A stretch of DNA of 64,000 bases from Spirosoma sordidisoli (GTDB lineage Bacteria > Bacteroidota > Bacteroidia > Cytophagales > Spirosomataceae), in assembly GCF_004138325.1 (NCBI RefSeq), contig NZ_SBLB01000005.1, forward strand, positions 124,001 to 188,000. The letters are read 5' to 3'. The notes beneath the pieces are model-generated. The model had not been told where the DNA came from. It saw only the letters and a program-made list of their open reading frames with translations, and did not search any database. Below, in pieces: positions 15,711 through 25,147 of this stretch (positions are counted from its first letter, which is position 1; each line of letters opens with the position of its first letter). Both the position numbers and the translations under genes were made by a program.

Positions 15711-17819
15711 ATGAATGGTGACGTTAATCCATTGGGCCTCAAATCCCTGACTGAGCGCCTTGACCTTAATTTTGTACTGCAGGCCGCTGGGCTGGGCGTC
15801 TGGGAGCTGGACCCCCAGACGAACCAGGTAGACTGGGATGACCGGTGTCAGCGTCTGTTTGGCGTAACAAATACGGATTCACTATCGTACGAACAGGCCG
15901 TTCGTCATATCCATCCCGACGATCTGGGTAGGGTGCAAGAAGCGGTACAACACGCCCTGACAGCCCAGGCCGACGGGCGTTACGATATTACCCACCGAAC
16001 CCTGGGAGCCGAAGATAATCAGCTACGCTGGGTGCGTTTTTGGGGGCAGGCCTACTTTGGCGAGGAGGGTAAAGCCTACCGGCTGGCCGGTGTGGCGCAG
16101 GACGTTACGGAACAGGTACTGGCCCGTCAGCAGGTAGAAGAACGCGAACGGCGATTTCAGTCGCTGATTGAGCAGGCCCCCGTTGCTACCAGCCTGTTTG
16201 TCGGGCGCGACCTGGTTATTTCCATCGCTAACGAGCCCATGCTGCAGTTCTGGGGCAAAGGCAGCGGGGTGCTGGGTAAGCCACTGGCCGAGGTACTGCC
16301 CGAACTCCGCGAACAACCCTTCCTGACTATTCTGGACAACGTATATACAACGGGTAATCCCTACCAGGCCGTTGCGGATCGGTGTGAACTGATCATCGAC
16401 GGGGAGTTGCGTACGTTTTATTTCAACTTCACCTACCAGCCCATATTCGACGAACAGGAACAGGTATACGGGGTTATGAATATGGCGGTCGATGTGACCG
16501 ACCAGGTGCTGGCCCAGCAGCTCGTCAAAGAAAGCCAGGTGCAACTGCTGTCGCTGTTCGAACAGTCGCCGGTGGGTATTGCTATCATCAGCGAAGAGAA
16601 CCTGACTTACCAGATGGCCAATCCCTTTTATGGGGCTCTGGTAGGGCGCCGGCCTGAGCAGCTTGTTGGTAAGCCGCTGCTTGAAGCCCTGCCGGAGCTG
16701 GCCGGACAGGGTTTCGACCTGCTGCTGCGGGAGGTGATCGAGACCGGTGTTCCCTTCAGTGCCAACGAAGTTGCGGTTGATCTGGTCCGCAACGACCGGC
16801 TCGACCGGATTTACGTTGATCTTCTGTACCAGCCCCGAATCGATATAAAGGGAATTGTTTCAGAAATACTGGTGGTGGCTACCGACGTGACGCAGCAGGT
16901 GATGGTCCGCCGTAAGATCGAAGACAGCGAAGAGCGCTACCGAACCCTGTCGGGTGAGCTGGAGCAGGAAGTACAGCGCCGAACCGAAGAGCTGATGGCC
17001 GCCAACGAAGAGCTGGCGGCCACCAACGAGGAGCTGGCCTCGACCAACGACGAATACGCCCGGCTCAACGACGAACTGGGCGAGGCCAATGAACTCTTCA
17101 GCCGGTCGAACCAGAATCTGGAACAGTTTGCCTACATCGCGTCGCACGATCTGCAGGAGCCCCTCCGGAAGGTGCAGCAGTTTGGCGATCTGCTGCAGGC
17201 CGAATACAGCCAGCAGCTGGGCGAGGGGCGGCTGTATGTAGAGCGTATGCAGGCTGCCGCCAACCGGATGTCTACCCTGATCCGCGATCTGCTGAATTTC
17301 TCGCGGGTGTCCATGCGGCAGGAAATGGTCGAATCGGTACCGCTGACCGACGTAGTCAATACGGTGCTGACGGACCTCGAACTGGTTATTCAGGAAAAGG
17401 GCGCGGTGGTGCGGGTTGAGCCGCTTCCGGTCATTGAGGGCGATCAGTCGCAACTCGAACAGCTGTTTCAGAACCTGCTCAGCAACGCGCTCAAGTTTAC
17501 CCAGCCCGGGCGCGTACCCCAGATCGACGTTCGGCTGGAAACGCTGTCGGCGTTCAGGCTGCCACCCTCCGTCAAACCGGCGCGGCTGGCCAGCAGCTAC
17601 TACCGGATCGATGTGGTCGATAACGGCATTGGGTTCGATGAGAAGTACCTGGATCGTATTTTTCAGGTATTCCAGCGGCTGCATAACAAGCGCGACTACG
17701 CCGGTACGGGCATCGGACTGGCCATCTGCGAAAAAGTGGCGGTCAACCATGGCGGGGCTATTACGGCTGCCAGTGAGCCCGGCCAGGGCGCTACCTTCAG
17801 CGTTTTTCTGCCGGTATAA
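15711..17819 (+). CDS. Soluble PAS-domain histidine kinase 2
   Basis: A 702-aa cytoplasmic kinase with three PAS domains (about 15-125, 145-265, 275-395). A long coiled coil of NEELAATNEELAST-type heptads (about 405-465) joins them to HisKA H479 (FAYIASHDLQEPLRKVQQF) and a HATPase with NLLSNALKF, DNGIGFDEKYLDRIFQ and GTGIGLAI. It is the longest of the three paralogues; its coiled coil is expanded relative to kinase 1 and kinase 3, which would alter signal transmission geometry. No regulator gene is linked. The 280 nt before the ATG contain AT-rich DNA and an inverted TATCCTG/CAGGATA pair around 15597-15635. Confidence 0.92.
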   Translation: MNGDVNPLGLKSLTERLDLNFVLQAAGLGVWELDPQTNQVDWDDRCQRLFGVTNTDSLSYEQAVRHIHPDDLGRVQEAVQHALTAQADGRYDITHRTLGAEDNQLRWVRFWGQAYFGEEGKAYRLAGVAQDVTEQVLARQQVEERERRFQSLIEQAPVATSLFVGRDLVISIANEPMLQFWGKGSGVLGKPLAEVLPELREQPFLTILDNVYTTGNPYQAVADRCELIIDGELRTFYFNFTYQPIFDEQEQVYGVMNMAVDVTDQVLAQQLVKESQVQLLSLFEQSPVGIAIISEENLTYQMANPFYGALVGRRPEQLVGKPLLEALPELAGQGFDLLLREVIETGVPFSANEVAVDLVRNDRLDRIYVDLLYQPRIDIKGIVSEILVVATDVTQQVMVRRKIEDSEERYRTLSGELEQEVQRRTEELMAANEELAATNEELASTNDEYARLNDELGEANELFSRSNQNLEQFAYIASHDLQEPLRKVQQFGDLLQAEYSQQLGEGRLYVERMQAAANRMSTLIRDLLNFSRVSMRQEMVESVPLTDVVNTVLTDLELVIQEKGAVVRVEPLPVIEGDQSQLEQLFQNLLSNALKFTQPGRVPQIDVRLETLSAFRLPPSVKPARLASSYYRIDVVDNGIGFDEKYLDRIFQVFQRLHNKRDYAGTGIGLAICEKVAVNHGGAITAASEPGQGATFSVFLPV

Positions 17820-17848
17820 TCCGCTACGATACGGTTGGACATTAGTCG

Positions 17849-17874
17849 TATAGTTAAAATACCTTTTAACTATA
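17849..17874. promoter_or_regulatory. 11-bp AT-rich inverted repeat upstream of kinase 3
   Basis: Arms 17849-17859 and 17864-17874 are perfect reverse complements with a 4-nt centre. No T tract follows on the plus strand, so it looks more like a protein-binding palindrome than a terminator. It sits 68 nt before the kinase 3 ATG. Confidence 0.4.
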
Positions 17875-17941
17875 GAATCGCTCGCTCTGATTGTGTTACA
17901 TTAGCCGTCAGATGAGCCGGATGGAATGAGCCGGTGGGGAT

Positions 17942-19579
17942 ATGAGTAGCGAGAGCCAACCATTAGAGCCTGAAAATGCCCTGGAAATCGAGCAGTTGAG
18001 AGCGGCTCTGGAAGCCGCCCAGGTTGGTACCTGGGATTATAACTTCAACACGCACCAGGCCCAGTGGTCGGGTATATGCAAGCAGCTATTCGGCCTGCCT
18101 CCCGAGGCAACCATAACGGCCGATACCCTGCTGAAGCGCGTTCATCCGGCCGATCGGGAGTCGGTTCGGCTGGCCAACAAACAGGCGCTCGATCCGCAGG
18201 GTACCGGTGAGCATAACATTACCTTCCGGACGCAAACCGAAACCGGTGGGTACCGATGGGTACAGGCCAAAGGTAGAACCGTTACCGATTCGATGGGGCG
18301 CATTATTCGGTTTGCCGGTATCGTTCAGGATGTCAGCGAGACAATCTGGGCGCGCCAGCAGCTGGAGGCCAACGAAAAACGCCTGCAGCAAATATTCGAA
18401 CAGGCGCCGGTTGTGTTGTCGATCGTAGGGCGCGAACCCGATTTTGTGTACCGCATGGCCAACGAGGCTTTTGCGGCCCTGGTCGATCGGCCGCTCGATC
18501 AGATCGTCGGCAAACCCCTGCTCACCGCCCTGCCCGACATAGAAGGACAGGGATTCGATAAACTGCTCGAGCAGGTGGCCACCACGGGGGTACCGTATGT
18601 GCAGCGGGCCGCCCCCGTCGAGCTGGTGCGCGGTGGGCAGCGGCAGTCGTTATACTTCGACTATCTGTATTATCCGCTTCGGGAGGTCGACGGCGAAATT
18701 ACCGGCGTTATGGGGGTCGTTATCGACGTAACGGATCAGGTGCTGGCCCGCCAGGTCATTGAGCGGGGGCAGGAGCGCTACCGGGCCCTGTCTCAGGAAC
18801 TGGACGAGCGGGTAAAGCAGCGCACCCGCGCCCTTAACGAAGCCAATCAGGACCTGAGCCGGTCGAACGAAAACCTGGAACAGTTTGCCTATATCGCATC
18901 GCACGATTTGCAGGAACCGCTGCGTAAGATCCAGTCTTTCTCGTCTATCCTGCAGGAGCGCTACGGCGACAGGCTGGGCGACGACGGGGTCGACCTGCTG
19001 GAGCGGCTCACCCGCTCGGGCGACCGGATGTCCCGGCTGATTCGGGATTTGCTGAGCTTTTCGCGGATAGCTACCCGGCAGGCTACGCTCAATCGGGTGT
19101 CGCTTCAGGAAATTGTCCGGCAAACGCTGGATACGCTATCGATCACCATCGAAGAAAGTAAAGCGCAGATTCGGGTAGGCGATTTGCCCATAGTAGAAGG
19201 CGACGAAACGCAGCTGGGGCAGCTGTTTCAGAATCTGCTCAGCAATGCGCTCAAGTTCCGGCGCCCGGCGGTCCGCCCGGAGGTGTCTATTGCCGCCCGG
19301 TCTGTACAGGCAACCGAGCTGCCTCCCCCGGTTCACCCGGCCCGGGCGTCGGACGTGTACTGCTGGATTACCATTTCTGACAATGGCATTGGCTTCGACG
19401 ACAAGTATACCGACCGCATCTTCCAGGTATTTCAGCGGCTCCACAGCAAGCAGGATTATGCAGGTACGGGGGTCGGGCTGGCCATCTGCCAGAAAGTGGT
19501 CACCAACCACGGCGGCTACATAACCGCCAGCAGCCAGCCGGGCGTAGGATCGACATTCCACGTGTACCTGCCCGCCTGA
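17942..19579 (+). CDS. Soluble PAS-domain histidine kinase 3
   Basis: A 545-aa cytoplasmic kinase, the shortest paralogue, with only two PAS domains (about 20-135 and 150-265). A short coiled coil leads to HisKA H321 (FAYIASHDLQEPLRKIQSF) and a HATPase with NLLSNALKF, DNGIGFDDKYTDRIFQ and GTGVGLAI. The first PAS shows WDYNFNTHQAQWSG and HPADRESVRL like the others. Loss of one PAS relative to kinases 1 and 2 suggests divergence of the sensed input while the catalytic output is kept. It begins 122 nt after kinase 2, beyond an inverted repeat, so it may be independently controlled. Confidence 0.92.
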   Translation: MSSESQPLEPENALEIEQLRAALEAAQVGTWDYNFNTHQAQWSGICKQLFGLPPEATITADTLLKRVHPADRESVRLANKQALDPQGTGEHNITFRTQTETGGYRWVQAKGRTVTDSMGRIIRFAGIVQDVSETIWARQQLEANEKRLQQIFEQAPVVLSIVGREPDFVYRMANEAFAALVDRPLDQIVGKPLLTALPDIEGQGFDKLLEQVATTGVPYVQRAAPVELVRGGQRQSLYFDYLYYPLREVDGEITGVMGVVIDVTDQVLARQVIERGQERYRALSQELDERVKQRTRALNEANQDLSRSNENLEQFAYIASHDLQEPLRKIQSFSSILQERYGDRLGDDGVDLLERLTRSGDRMSRLIRDLLSFSRIATRQATLNRVSLQEIVRQTLDTLSITIEESKAQIRVGDLPIVEGDETQLGQLFQNLLSNALKFRRPAVRPEVSIAARSVQATELPPPVHPARASDVYCWITISDNGIGFDDKYTDRIFQVFQRLHSKQDYAGTGVGLAICQKVVTNHGGYITASSQPGVGSTFHVYLPA

Positions 19580-19769
19580 TCGGTGCCGCTACGGATGCAC
19601 GCATACTTACTTATTACTCAGTGGATAAGAACTTAGGCCTGAGCCTTAAGTGAGTCAATATTGCACTTTTATAGAGCTAATCGAGTCAATGTCGAACAAT
19701 TTTGACAAATAATCGCTTGTGTACAGTATCAAAGGGGTCTTCATACCCCAATGGTGTGGATAGAATTGG

Positions 19770-19802
19770 AAAGCAGGCTGATTATGTTAGTCTGCTTTTT
19801 TG
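19770..19802 (+). terminator. Terminator after kinase 3
   Basis: Arms 19770-19781 and 19787-19798 pair over 12 positions (two G-U) and run into a T tract to 19802. It lies about 190 nt past the kinase 3 stop. The region 19580-19769 between them shows no gene. Confidence 0.7.
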
Positions 19803-19856
19803 TTGACTGCCCGGTCTATATCGGCTGTGTGCGTATTTTTACTTAAGTACGCCTAT

Positions 19857-19884
19857 AAAAAAAGCCCCGGATTCGGGGCCTTTT
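19857..19884 (-). terminator. Terminator after msrA
   Basis: GC stem 19864-19869/19874-19879 with a 4-nt loop, flanked by A and T runs. On the minus strand it ends in a T tract, 20 nt beyond the msrA stop. Confidence 0.8.
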
Positions 19885-19903
19885 CTGGAGGAGACGAAGG
19901 CGC

Positions 19904-20581
19904 TTAGTGAGCAGCTTCTGTTTTCAGTTTCTCCTTGAATACTTTTCTGAACTTGTCAAGCTTGGGCGCGATAACGAACGCGCAGTAGCCCTGCTCGGGG
20001 TTGTTGGCAAAATAACTCTGGTGATAAGCTTCGGCTTCGTAGAAAGTCGTGGCCGGGCTGATCTCCGTCACAATGGGGTTGTTGTAGGCGCCCGCTTTGT
20101 TGAGCTCGTCTTTAGCCGTTTCGGCCAGGCGTTTCTGCTCCTCGTTGTGGTAAAAAATAACCGACCGGTACTGCGTGCCTACGTCAGCGCCCTGGCGGTT
20201 GAGCGTAGTTGGGTCGTGGCTGCGGAAAAAAACTTCGAGCAGCTCCTGGTACGTAATTTTGGCCGGGTCGTAGGTGACCTCAACGCATTCGGCATGACCC
20301 GTTGTACCGGTACATACCTCTTTATAGGTCGGGTTGGGTTTCTGGCCGCCTTCGTAGCCCGATACCGCGTCATAGACGCCGTCGAGCGATTCGTACAGGG
20401 CCTCGGTACACCAGAAGCAGCCTGTTCCGAAGGTTGCTTTTTCAACGTTTGCTGATTGGCTTGTGGTCATAACAGTCGATTTTTTCGCAACGGCCGGTTG
20501 CGCCTGCGCCGATAGTCCGGTGGCCGAAAGCAAGGCTATCGAGAAGGCAGTCAGGCGCCGACAAAGGGAGATCGCAACCAT
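19904..20581 (-). CDS. msrA: Peptide-methionine (S)-S-oxide reductase, exported
   Basis: A 225-aa MsrA that reduces methionine-S-sulfoxide in oxidised proteins. The catalytic C55 is in FGTGCFWCTE, followed by the family blocks GYEGG, TGHAECVEV and the EAYHQSYF region. The N-terminal 28 residues form a signal peptide (FSIALLSATGLSAQAQ), so this copy should act in the periplasm on oxidised envelope proteins. A resolving Cys in the C-terminal part (EQGYCAFVIAP) is present. If translation began at the internal Met38 (VMTTSQS) the enzyme would be cytoplasmic, but the upstream start with a good signal peptide is preferred. It is divergent from the PPK2 genes. Confidence 0.95.
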   Translation of the reverse strand: MVAISLCRRLTAFSIALLSATGLSAQAQPAVAKKSTVMTTSQSANVEKATFGTGCFWCTEALYESLDGVYDAVSGYEGGQKPNPTYKEVCTGTTGHAECVEVTYDPAKITYQELLEVFFRSHDPTTLNRQGADVGTQYRSVIFYHNEEQKRLAETAKDELNKAGAYNNPIVTEISPATTFYEAEAYHQSYFANNPEQGYCAFVIAPKLDKFRKVFKEKLKTEAAH

Positions 20582-20662
20582 TCGGTTGAATAGAGGTTAT
20601 TGAAGTAGGCTGAGTTTGTCAGCACCATCTCCATAACGTAACTGCTTCCCGTAAAGTTTGCC

Positions 20663-21544
20663 GTGAAAGACTTCGACCTCGACCGTTTCCGCTACGATGG
20701 CTCCCAGCCGTTCAGGATCAAAAAAGCCCCTACCAAAGTTGACGATCTGTACGCCGACAAAGACTATTACGAAAGCAGGCGGAGCGAACAGGCCGCCGAG
20801 ATCGACTCGTGGCAGGAAAAGATGTACGCCCATAACCAGTATGGTCTGGTCGTGGTTTTCCAGGCGCTGGATGCGGCCGGAAAAGACGGAACCATTCAGC
20901 ACGTATTTACCGGTACTAACCCAACGGGCGTACGGGTCTACTCGTTCAAACGGCCTACCGAACAGGAACTCGATCACGACTGGCTGTGGCGCAGCTGGCG
21001 CGAGCTGCCCGAGCGCGGTACGATCGGCATCTTCAACCGGTCTTACTACGAAGAAGTGCTCGTGACGAAGGTCCACCCCGAGATCCTGACCGAGAGCCAG
21101 CGCCTGCCCGAATCGGAAACCGAAGACCTCGATAAACTCTTCAAAAACCGCTACGAAGGCATCCGCGACGTAGAGAAGTTCCTGCATCACAATGGCTTCG
21201 TTACGCTCAAATTTTACCTGCACGTGTCGAAAGACGAACAGGCCGACCGACTCATTGCCCGCATCGAAGACGCCGACAAAAACTGGAAGTTCGACGAAGG
21301 CGATGTAAAAGAGCGCGGCTACTGGGATGAATACCAGCAGGCCTACGAAGAAGCGATCAACGAAACGGCTACCAAATACGCGCCCTGGTTCGTTATTCCG
21401 GCCGATGATAAGAAAAATATGCGGCTGCTCGTAGGCCGGATCATCATCGAAGAACTGAAAAAATTACCCATCAAAGAGCCCAAGCCCGACAAAAAGCGGT
21501 TTGAGGAATTACAGAAACTGATCCCCGTTATTCGGGGTCAGTAA
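20663..21544 (+). CDS. Polyphosphate kinase 2 family protein, copy 1
   Basis: A 293-aa PPK2 that transfers phosphate between polyphosphate and nucleotides. Walker A is ALDAAGKDGT (about residues 68-77), followed by PPK2 hallmarks DWLWRSWRELPERG, FNRSYYEEVL and WKFDEGDVKERGYWDEY. Sequence layout fits class III-like enzymes that phosphorylate AMP and ADP, but class and substrate need assay. The start is GTG at 20663; no better ATG or GTG precedes it. The next gene is a paralogue 38 nt downstream, so both are likely co-transcribed. The direction of msrA makes the 81-nt gap a shared divergent promoter region. Confidence 0.9.
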   Translation: MKDFDLDRFRYDGSQPFRIKKAPTKVDDLYADKDYYESRRSEQAAEIDSWQEKMYAHNQYGLVVVFQALDAAGKDGTIQHVFTGTNPTGVRVYSFKRPTEQELDHDWLWRSWRELPERGTIGIFNRSYYEEVLVTKVHPEILTESQRLPESETEDLDKLFKNRYEGIRDVEKFLHHNGFVTLKFYLHVSKDEQADRLIARIEDADKNWKFDEGDVKERGYWDEYQQAYEEAINETATKYAPWFVIPADDKKNMRLLVGRIIIEELKKLPIKEPKPDKKRFEELQKLIPVIRGQ

Positions 21545-21582
21545 AATGCGGCTACTACCAACCGGAGGAGCCGCCAGCAGCC

Positions 21583-22464
21583 ATGAAAAAACTCAACATC
21601 AGGCGGTTCCGCTACGACGGTCGCCAGACATTCTCCCCAGACGTTCCTACCCGAACCGACCCGCTCTATACCGACGAGGCCGACCGCGATGAGCAGCTGG
21701 CCCGCCTGGCCGAGCGCATCGACCAGGCCCAGAACCGAATGCACGCCCACGGCCAATATGGCCTGCTGGTTGTTTTCCAGGCTATGGACGCAGCGGGTAA
21801 AGACAGCAGTATCCGGCGGGTGTTTCGGGGGGTGAACCCATCGCGGTTCAAGATCGCTCCCTTCAAGAAACCGGCCGAAGAGGATATGAAGCACGACTTT
21901 TTGTGGCGGTTCTGGCAGGAGCTGCCCGAGCGGGGCTATATCGGGGTCTTTAACCGGTCTTATTACGAAGAGGTGCTGGCCATGCGGGTGCATCCCGAGC
22001 GGCTGCGCGAAGGATACATTCCGGCTAACCTGCTGCCCAAAAGCGACACCGATCTCTGGAAACAGCGGTTTGCCGACATCGTACATTTCGAGGACTACCT
22101 GTTTCGGAATGGATTCCCAATCGTGAAGCTGTATCTGCACGTGTCGAAAGAAGAGCAGGGCCAGCGGCTCATTGCGCGGCTGAAGGATCCCGAAAAGCAA
22201 TGGAAATTCTCGGAGAACGACCTGGAAGAGCGCCAGTTCTGGCCCGACTACGAACGCGCCTATGCCGATACCATCAACGCGACCGCTACCCGCAACAATC
22301 CCTGGTACGTAATACCCAGCGACGACCGGCTCAATCAGCAGATCATCATCGGACATATTGTGGCCGACCTGCTGGAGAACCTGCCGACCGAATTTCCGCA
22401 GGAAACCGCCAAAGAAGCTGCTGTTCTGATCCGCAAAATCGAGAAACAGGACGCCGGTAACTGA
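21583..22464 (+). CDS. Polyphosphate kinase 2 family protein, copy 2
   Basis: A 293-aa PPK2, the same length as copy 1 and clearly paralogous, with Walker A AMDAAGKDSS, FLWRFWQELPERG, FNRSYYEEVL and WKFSENDLEERQFWPDY. The ATG at 21583 has an AGGAG ribosome site about 15 nt upstream. Differences around the nucleotide-binding region (KDSSIRRVFRGVNPSRF against KDGTIQHVFTGTNPTGV) may mean a different preferred acceptor (AMP against ADP or GDP), which the sequence alone cannot decide. The pair could regenerate nucleoside di- and triphosphates from stored polyphosphate. Confidence 0.9.
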   Translation: MKKLNIRRFRYDGRQTFSPDVPTRTDPLYTDEADRDEQLARLAERIDQAQNRMHAHGQYGLLVVFQAMDAAGKDSSIRRVFRGVNPSRFKIAPFKKPAEEDMKHDFLWRFWQELPERGYIGVFNRSYYEEVLAMRVHPERLREGYIPANLLPKSDTDLWKQRFADIVHFEDYLFRNGFPIVKLYLHVSKEEQGQRLIARLKDPEKQWKFSENDLEERQFWPDYERAYADTINATATRNNPWYVIPSDDRLNQQIIIGHIVADLLENLPTEFPQETAKEAAVLIRKIEKQDAGN

Positions 22465-22571
22465 TGGCGGGCTGAGTATATATACAGATGCTTCATACAG
22501 ACCAGCGTGCCGTTCACCCTCTAAAAAGACGGCTTTGTCTATTTTTCGGTTAGTCCGAACTTATAGGGGTC

Positions 22572-22579
22572 TACTTTTG
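22572..22579 (+). promoter_or_regulatory. -7 element TACTTTTG
   Basis: Exact TAnnTTTG match 63 nt before the TonB receptor ATG. No clear -33 box. Confidence 0.4.
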
Positions 22580-22641
22580 CGTTGTCATCAACGGATACGC
22601 CCAGCCTGCCAACCTGTAGGTAGGCCAGTCTCACGACCACC

Positions 22642-25071
22642 ATGAAACAAACTGTATTAATCAGGCTGTTATGCCTGACTGTTCTGCTCATGCCCACTGT
22701 ATATGCGCAGGCCCAGGCTGATCAGAACGCCAGCCCACGAGCGGCCAGCCAGGACAAGTTTACCATCAGCGGGTATATAAAAGATGCATCGAATGGAGAA
22801 GGCCTGATTGGCGTATCGGTCTACGTCAAAGAAACCGCCACGGGGGCCGTAACCAACAGCTACGGCTTCTACGCCGTTACGGTGCCGGCCGGTACCTACA
22901 ACCTGGTCATCACCTACGTTGGCTACGAGAAACAAAACAAAACCCTGACCCTGACCGACCAGAACATCCGGCTCGACCTGGAGCTGAAAGAAGAAGGCCG
23001 GCAGCTGCAGGAAGTTGTCGTGTCGACCAAACGCGACGATGACAACGTCAAAAACATCGAGATGAGCGTCAACCGCATCGATGTGAAAACCCTCCAGCGG
23101 ATTCCGGCGCTGCTGGGCGAAGTCGATGTGGTGCGGAGCATTCAGCTGCTGCCCGGCGTGTCGACCGTGGGCGAAGGCGCTACGGGCTTCAACGTGCGCG
23201 GAGGTAGTATCGACCAGAACCTGGTGTTGCTCGACGAAGCGCCGGTCTATAACTCCAGCCACCTGTTCGGCTTCTTCTCGGTCTTCAACCCCGACGCGGT
23301 GAAAGATGTGAAACTCGTAAAAGGCGGCATACCGGCCCTGTACGGCGGTCGTGTGTCGTCTATTCTCGACGTCAGGCTCAAAGAAGGAAACGCCAAGAAA
23401 CCGGAGCTAAACGGCGGCATCGGGCTTATCTTCAGCCGGTTATCGTATGAGCGGCCCCTCTTCAAAGGCAAAGGGTCGTTTATCGTGGCGGGGCGCCGGT
23501 CGTACGCCGATATTCTGGCCCAGCCGTTCCTGAACAATGATCTGAAAGGCGCCAAGTTTTATTTCTACGACCTTACGGCCAAGGCCAACTACCGCTTCAA
23601 CGACAAGAACACGGTGTTTTTGTCGGGCTATTTCGGACGCGATGTGTTCGGGGCCGATTTCGGGTTCAACTGGGGCAATACCACAGCCTCGGCCCGCTGG
23701 AACCACGTCTTCAGCGACAAGTTATTCCTCAATACGACGGCCTATTACAGCAACTACGACTACTCGCTCGACTCCGACCTGAAACGCCGTCCCGAAAACG
23801 CCAACGACTATTTCCGGACCGACTCGCGCATCGTCGACTACAGCATCAAACCCGATTTTACGCTGTTTCTGGGCAAGAGCACCATTACGTTCGGTGGGCA
23901 GAGTATTCTGCACGATTTCCAGCCCGGAACGGCTACGGCCGCCAGCTCGGGCGACGTTCGTACTTTCGGGCTTACCAGCAAGTACGCGCTCGAGAATGCG
24001 GTCTATATCGGCAACGAGCAGCAGGTTTCGCCCAAACTTCAGCTGCAGTACGGCCTCCGGTACTCGCTCTTCAACTACGTCGGACCCGGCGATGCCTATG
24101 CGTTCACGACCGACGTACCGCTGGGCACGAGCCGCTTCCCCATTACGACCATACAGTACAAACGGGGCGAAACCATTCAGACCTACGGCAACTGGGAACC
24201 GCGTTTTTCGGCCAAGTACGAACTGGGTAACAACAGCTCGCTCAAACTCAGCTACAACCGGCTGGCGCAGTACATTCACCTGATCTCGAACACGACGGCC
24301 TCGACCCCGCTCGACATCTGGACGCCATCGACCAACAACATCAAACCGCAGATCGGCGACCAGATTGCGGGTGGATTCTTTAAAAACTTTGGCCGCTCGA
24401 ACGGATCGGGTAGTGAATTCGAAGCGTCGGTAGAGGTGTATTACAAATGGCTGCAAAACCAGATCGATTACATCGACGGGGCGAACCTGATTCTGAACAA
24501 GTTTCTGGAAGGTGATCTGCTCAGCGGAAAAGGCCGGGCCTACGGGGCCGAGTTCTATATCAAGCGCAACCGCGGAACGGTAAACGGCTGGGTAAGTTAC
24601 ACGCTGGCCCGTACCGAACGGCAGGTGGCCGGTATTAACGGTGGCGGCTGGTTCCCGACCCGTTTCGATAAGCCCCACACGCTCACAACGGTACTGCTTG
24701 TCGATCCGCCCCAGGCCAAACGCTGGAATTTCTCGGCTACGTTTACCCTGGCCAGCGGAACGCCCGCTACCTTCCCGACCAACCGGTTCGAGTTTGGTGG
24801 CTTTACGGGGCAGGTCATTTCGGGCCGTAACAACTACCGTATTCCGCCCTACCACCGGCTCGATCTGGCGGCTACCCTACAGGGGCGGCAACGGCCCGGC
24901 AAACGAAAAACCGACAACTGGGTTTTCTCGGTCTATAACGTCTACGCCCGCAAGAATCCATTTTCGGTGTTCTTCCAGCCCGATGCCGATAACCCGCGCC
25001 TGACGCAGGCTATCCGGTATTCGGTATTTGCCACGGCCATTCCGTCGGTGACCTATAACTTCAAATTCTAG
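22642..25071 (+). CDS. TonB-dependent receptor with CarboxypepD_reg-like domain
   Basis: An 809-aa outer-membrane transporter. Signal peptide (to about 26), an N-terminal carboxypeptidase-regulatory-like domain (about 38-112: FTISGYIKDASNGEGLIGVS), a plug (about 125-240, with LLPGVSTVGEGATGFNVRGG and GGIPALYGGRVSSILDV), then a 22-strand-type barrel ending SVTYNFKF. It imports an unidentified ligand using TonB energy. It is shorter than SusC-type receptors and is followed 76 nt later by a DUF4249 lipoprotein rather than SusD, a common Bacteroidetes pairing of unknown substrate. Confidence 0.93.
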   Translation: MKQTVLIRLLCLTVLLMPTVYAQAQADQNASPRAASQDKFTISGYIKDASNGEGLIGVSVYVKETATGAVTNSYGFYAVTVPAGTYNLVITYVGYEKQNKTLTLTDQNIRLDLELKEEGRQLQEVVVSTKRDDDNVKNIEMSVNRIDVKTLQRIPALLGEVDVVRSIQLLPGVSTVGEGATGFNVRGGSIDQNLVLLDEAPVYNSSHLFGFFSVFNPDAVKDVKLVKGGIPALYGGRVSSILDVRLKEGNAKKPELNGGIGLIFSRLSYERPLFKGKGSFIVAGRRSYADILAQPFLNNDLKGAKFYFYDLTAKANYRFNDKNTVFLSGYFGRDVFGADFGFNWGNTTASARWNHVFSDKLFLNTTAYYSNYDYSLDSDLKRRPENANDYFRTDSRIVDYSIKPDFTLFLGKSTITFGGQSILHDFQPGTATAASSGDVRTFGLTSKYALENAVYIGNEQQVSPKLQLQYGLRYSLFNYVGPGDAYAFTTDVPLGTSRFPITTIQYKRGETIQTYGNWEPRFSAKYELGNNSSLKLSYNRLAQYIHLISNTTASTPLDIWTPSTNNIKPQIGDQIAGGFFKNFGRSNGSGSEFEASVEVYYKWLQNQIDYIDGANLILNKFLEGDLLSGKGRAYGAEFYIKRNRGTVNGWVSYTLARTERQVAGINGGGWFPTRFDKPHTLTTVLLVDPPQAKRWNFSATFTLASGTPATFPTNRFEFGGFTGQVISGRNNYRIPPYHRLDLAATLQGRQRPGKRKTDNWVFSVYNVYARKNPFSVFFQPDADNPRLTQAIRYSVFATAIPSVTYNFKF

Positions 25072-25147
25072 GGTGGTGCCGAACCGCTCCGGCAGGTTCG
25101 GCAATAACGCGTTTTCCCGGCCAGCTCTCCGAAACTGGCGTTTGCTT

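Noticed and set aside
22523..22547. Possible terminator after the second PPK2 gene
   Set aside because: Only a 4-bp core stem with mismatches; too weak to call.
23722..24855. Minus-strand frame of about 377 codons opposite the TonB receptor
   Set aside because: Antisense to a complete receptor gene, no domain.
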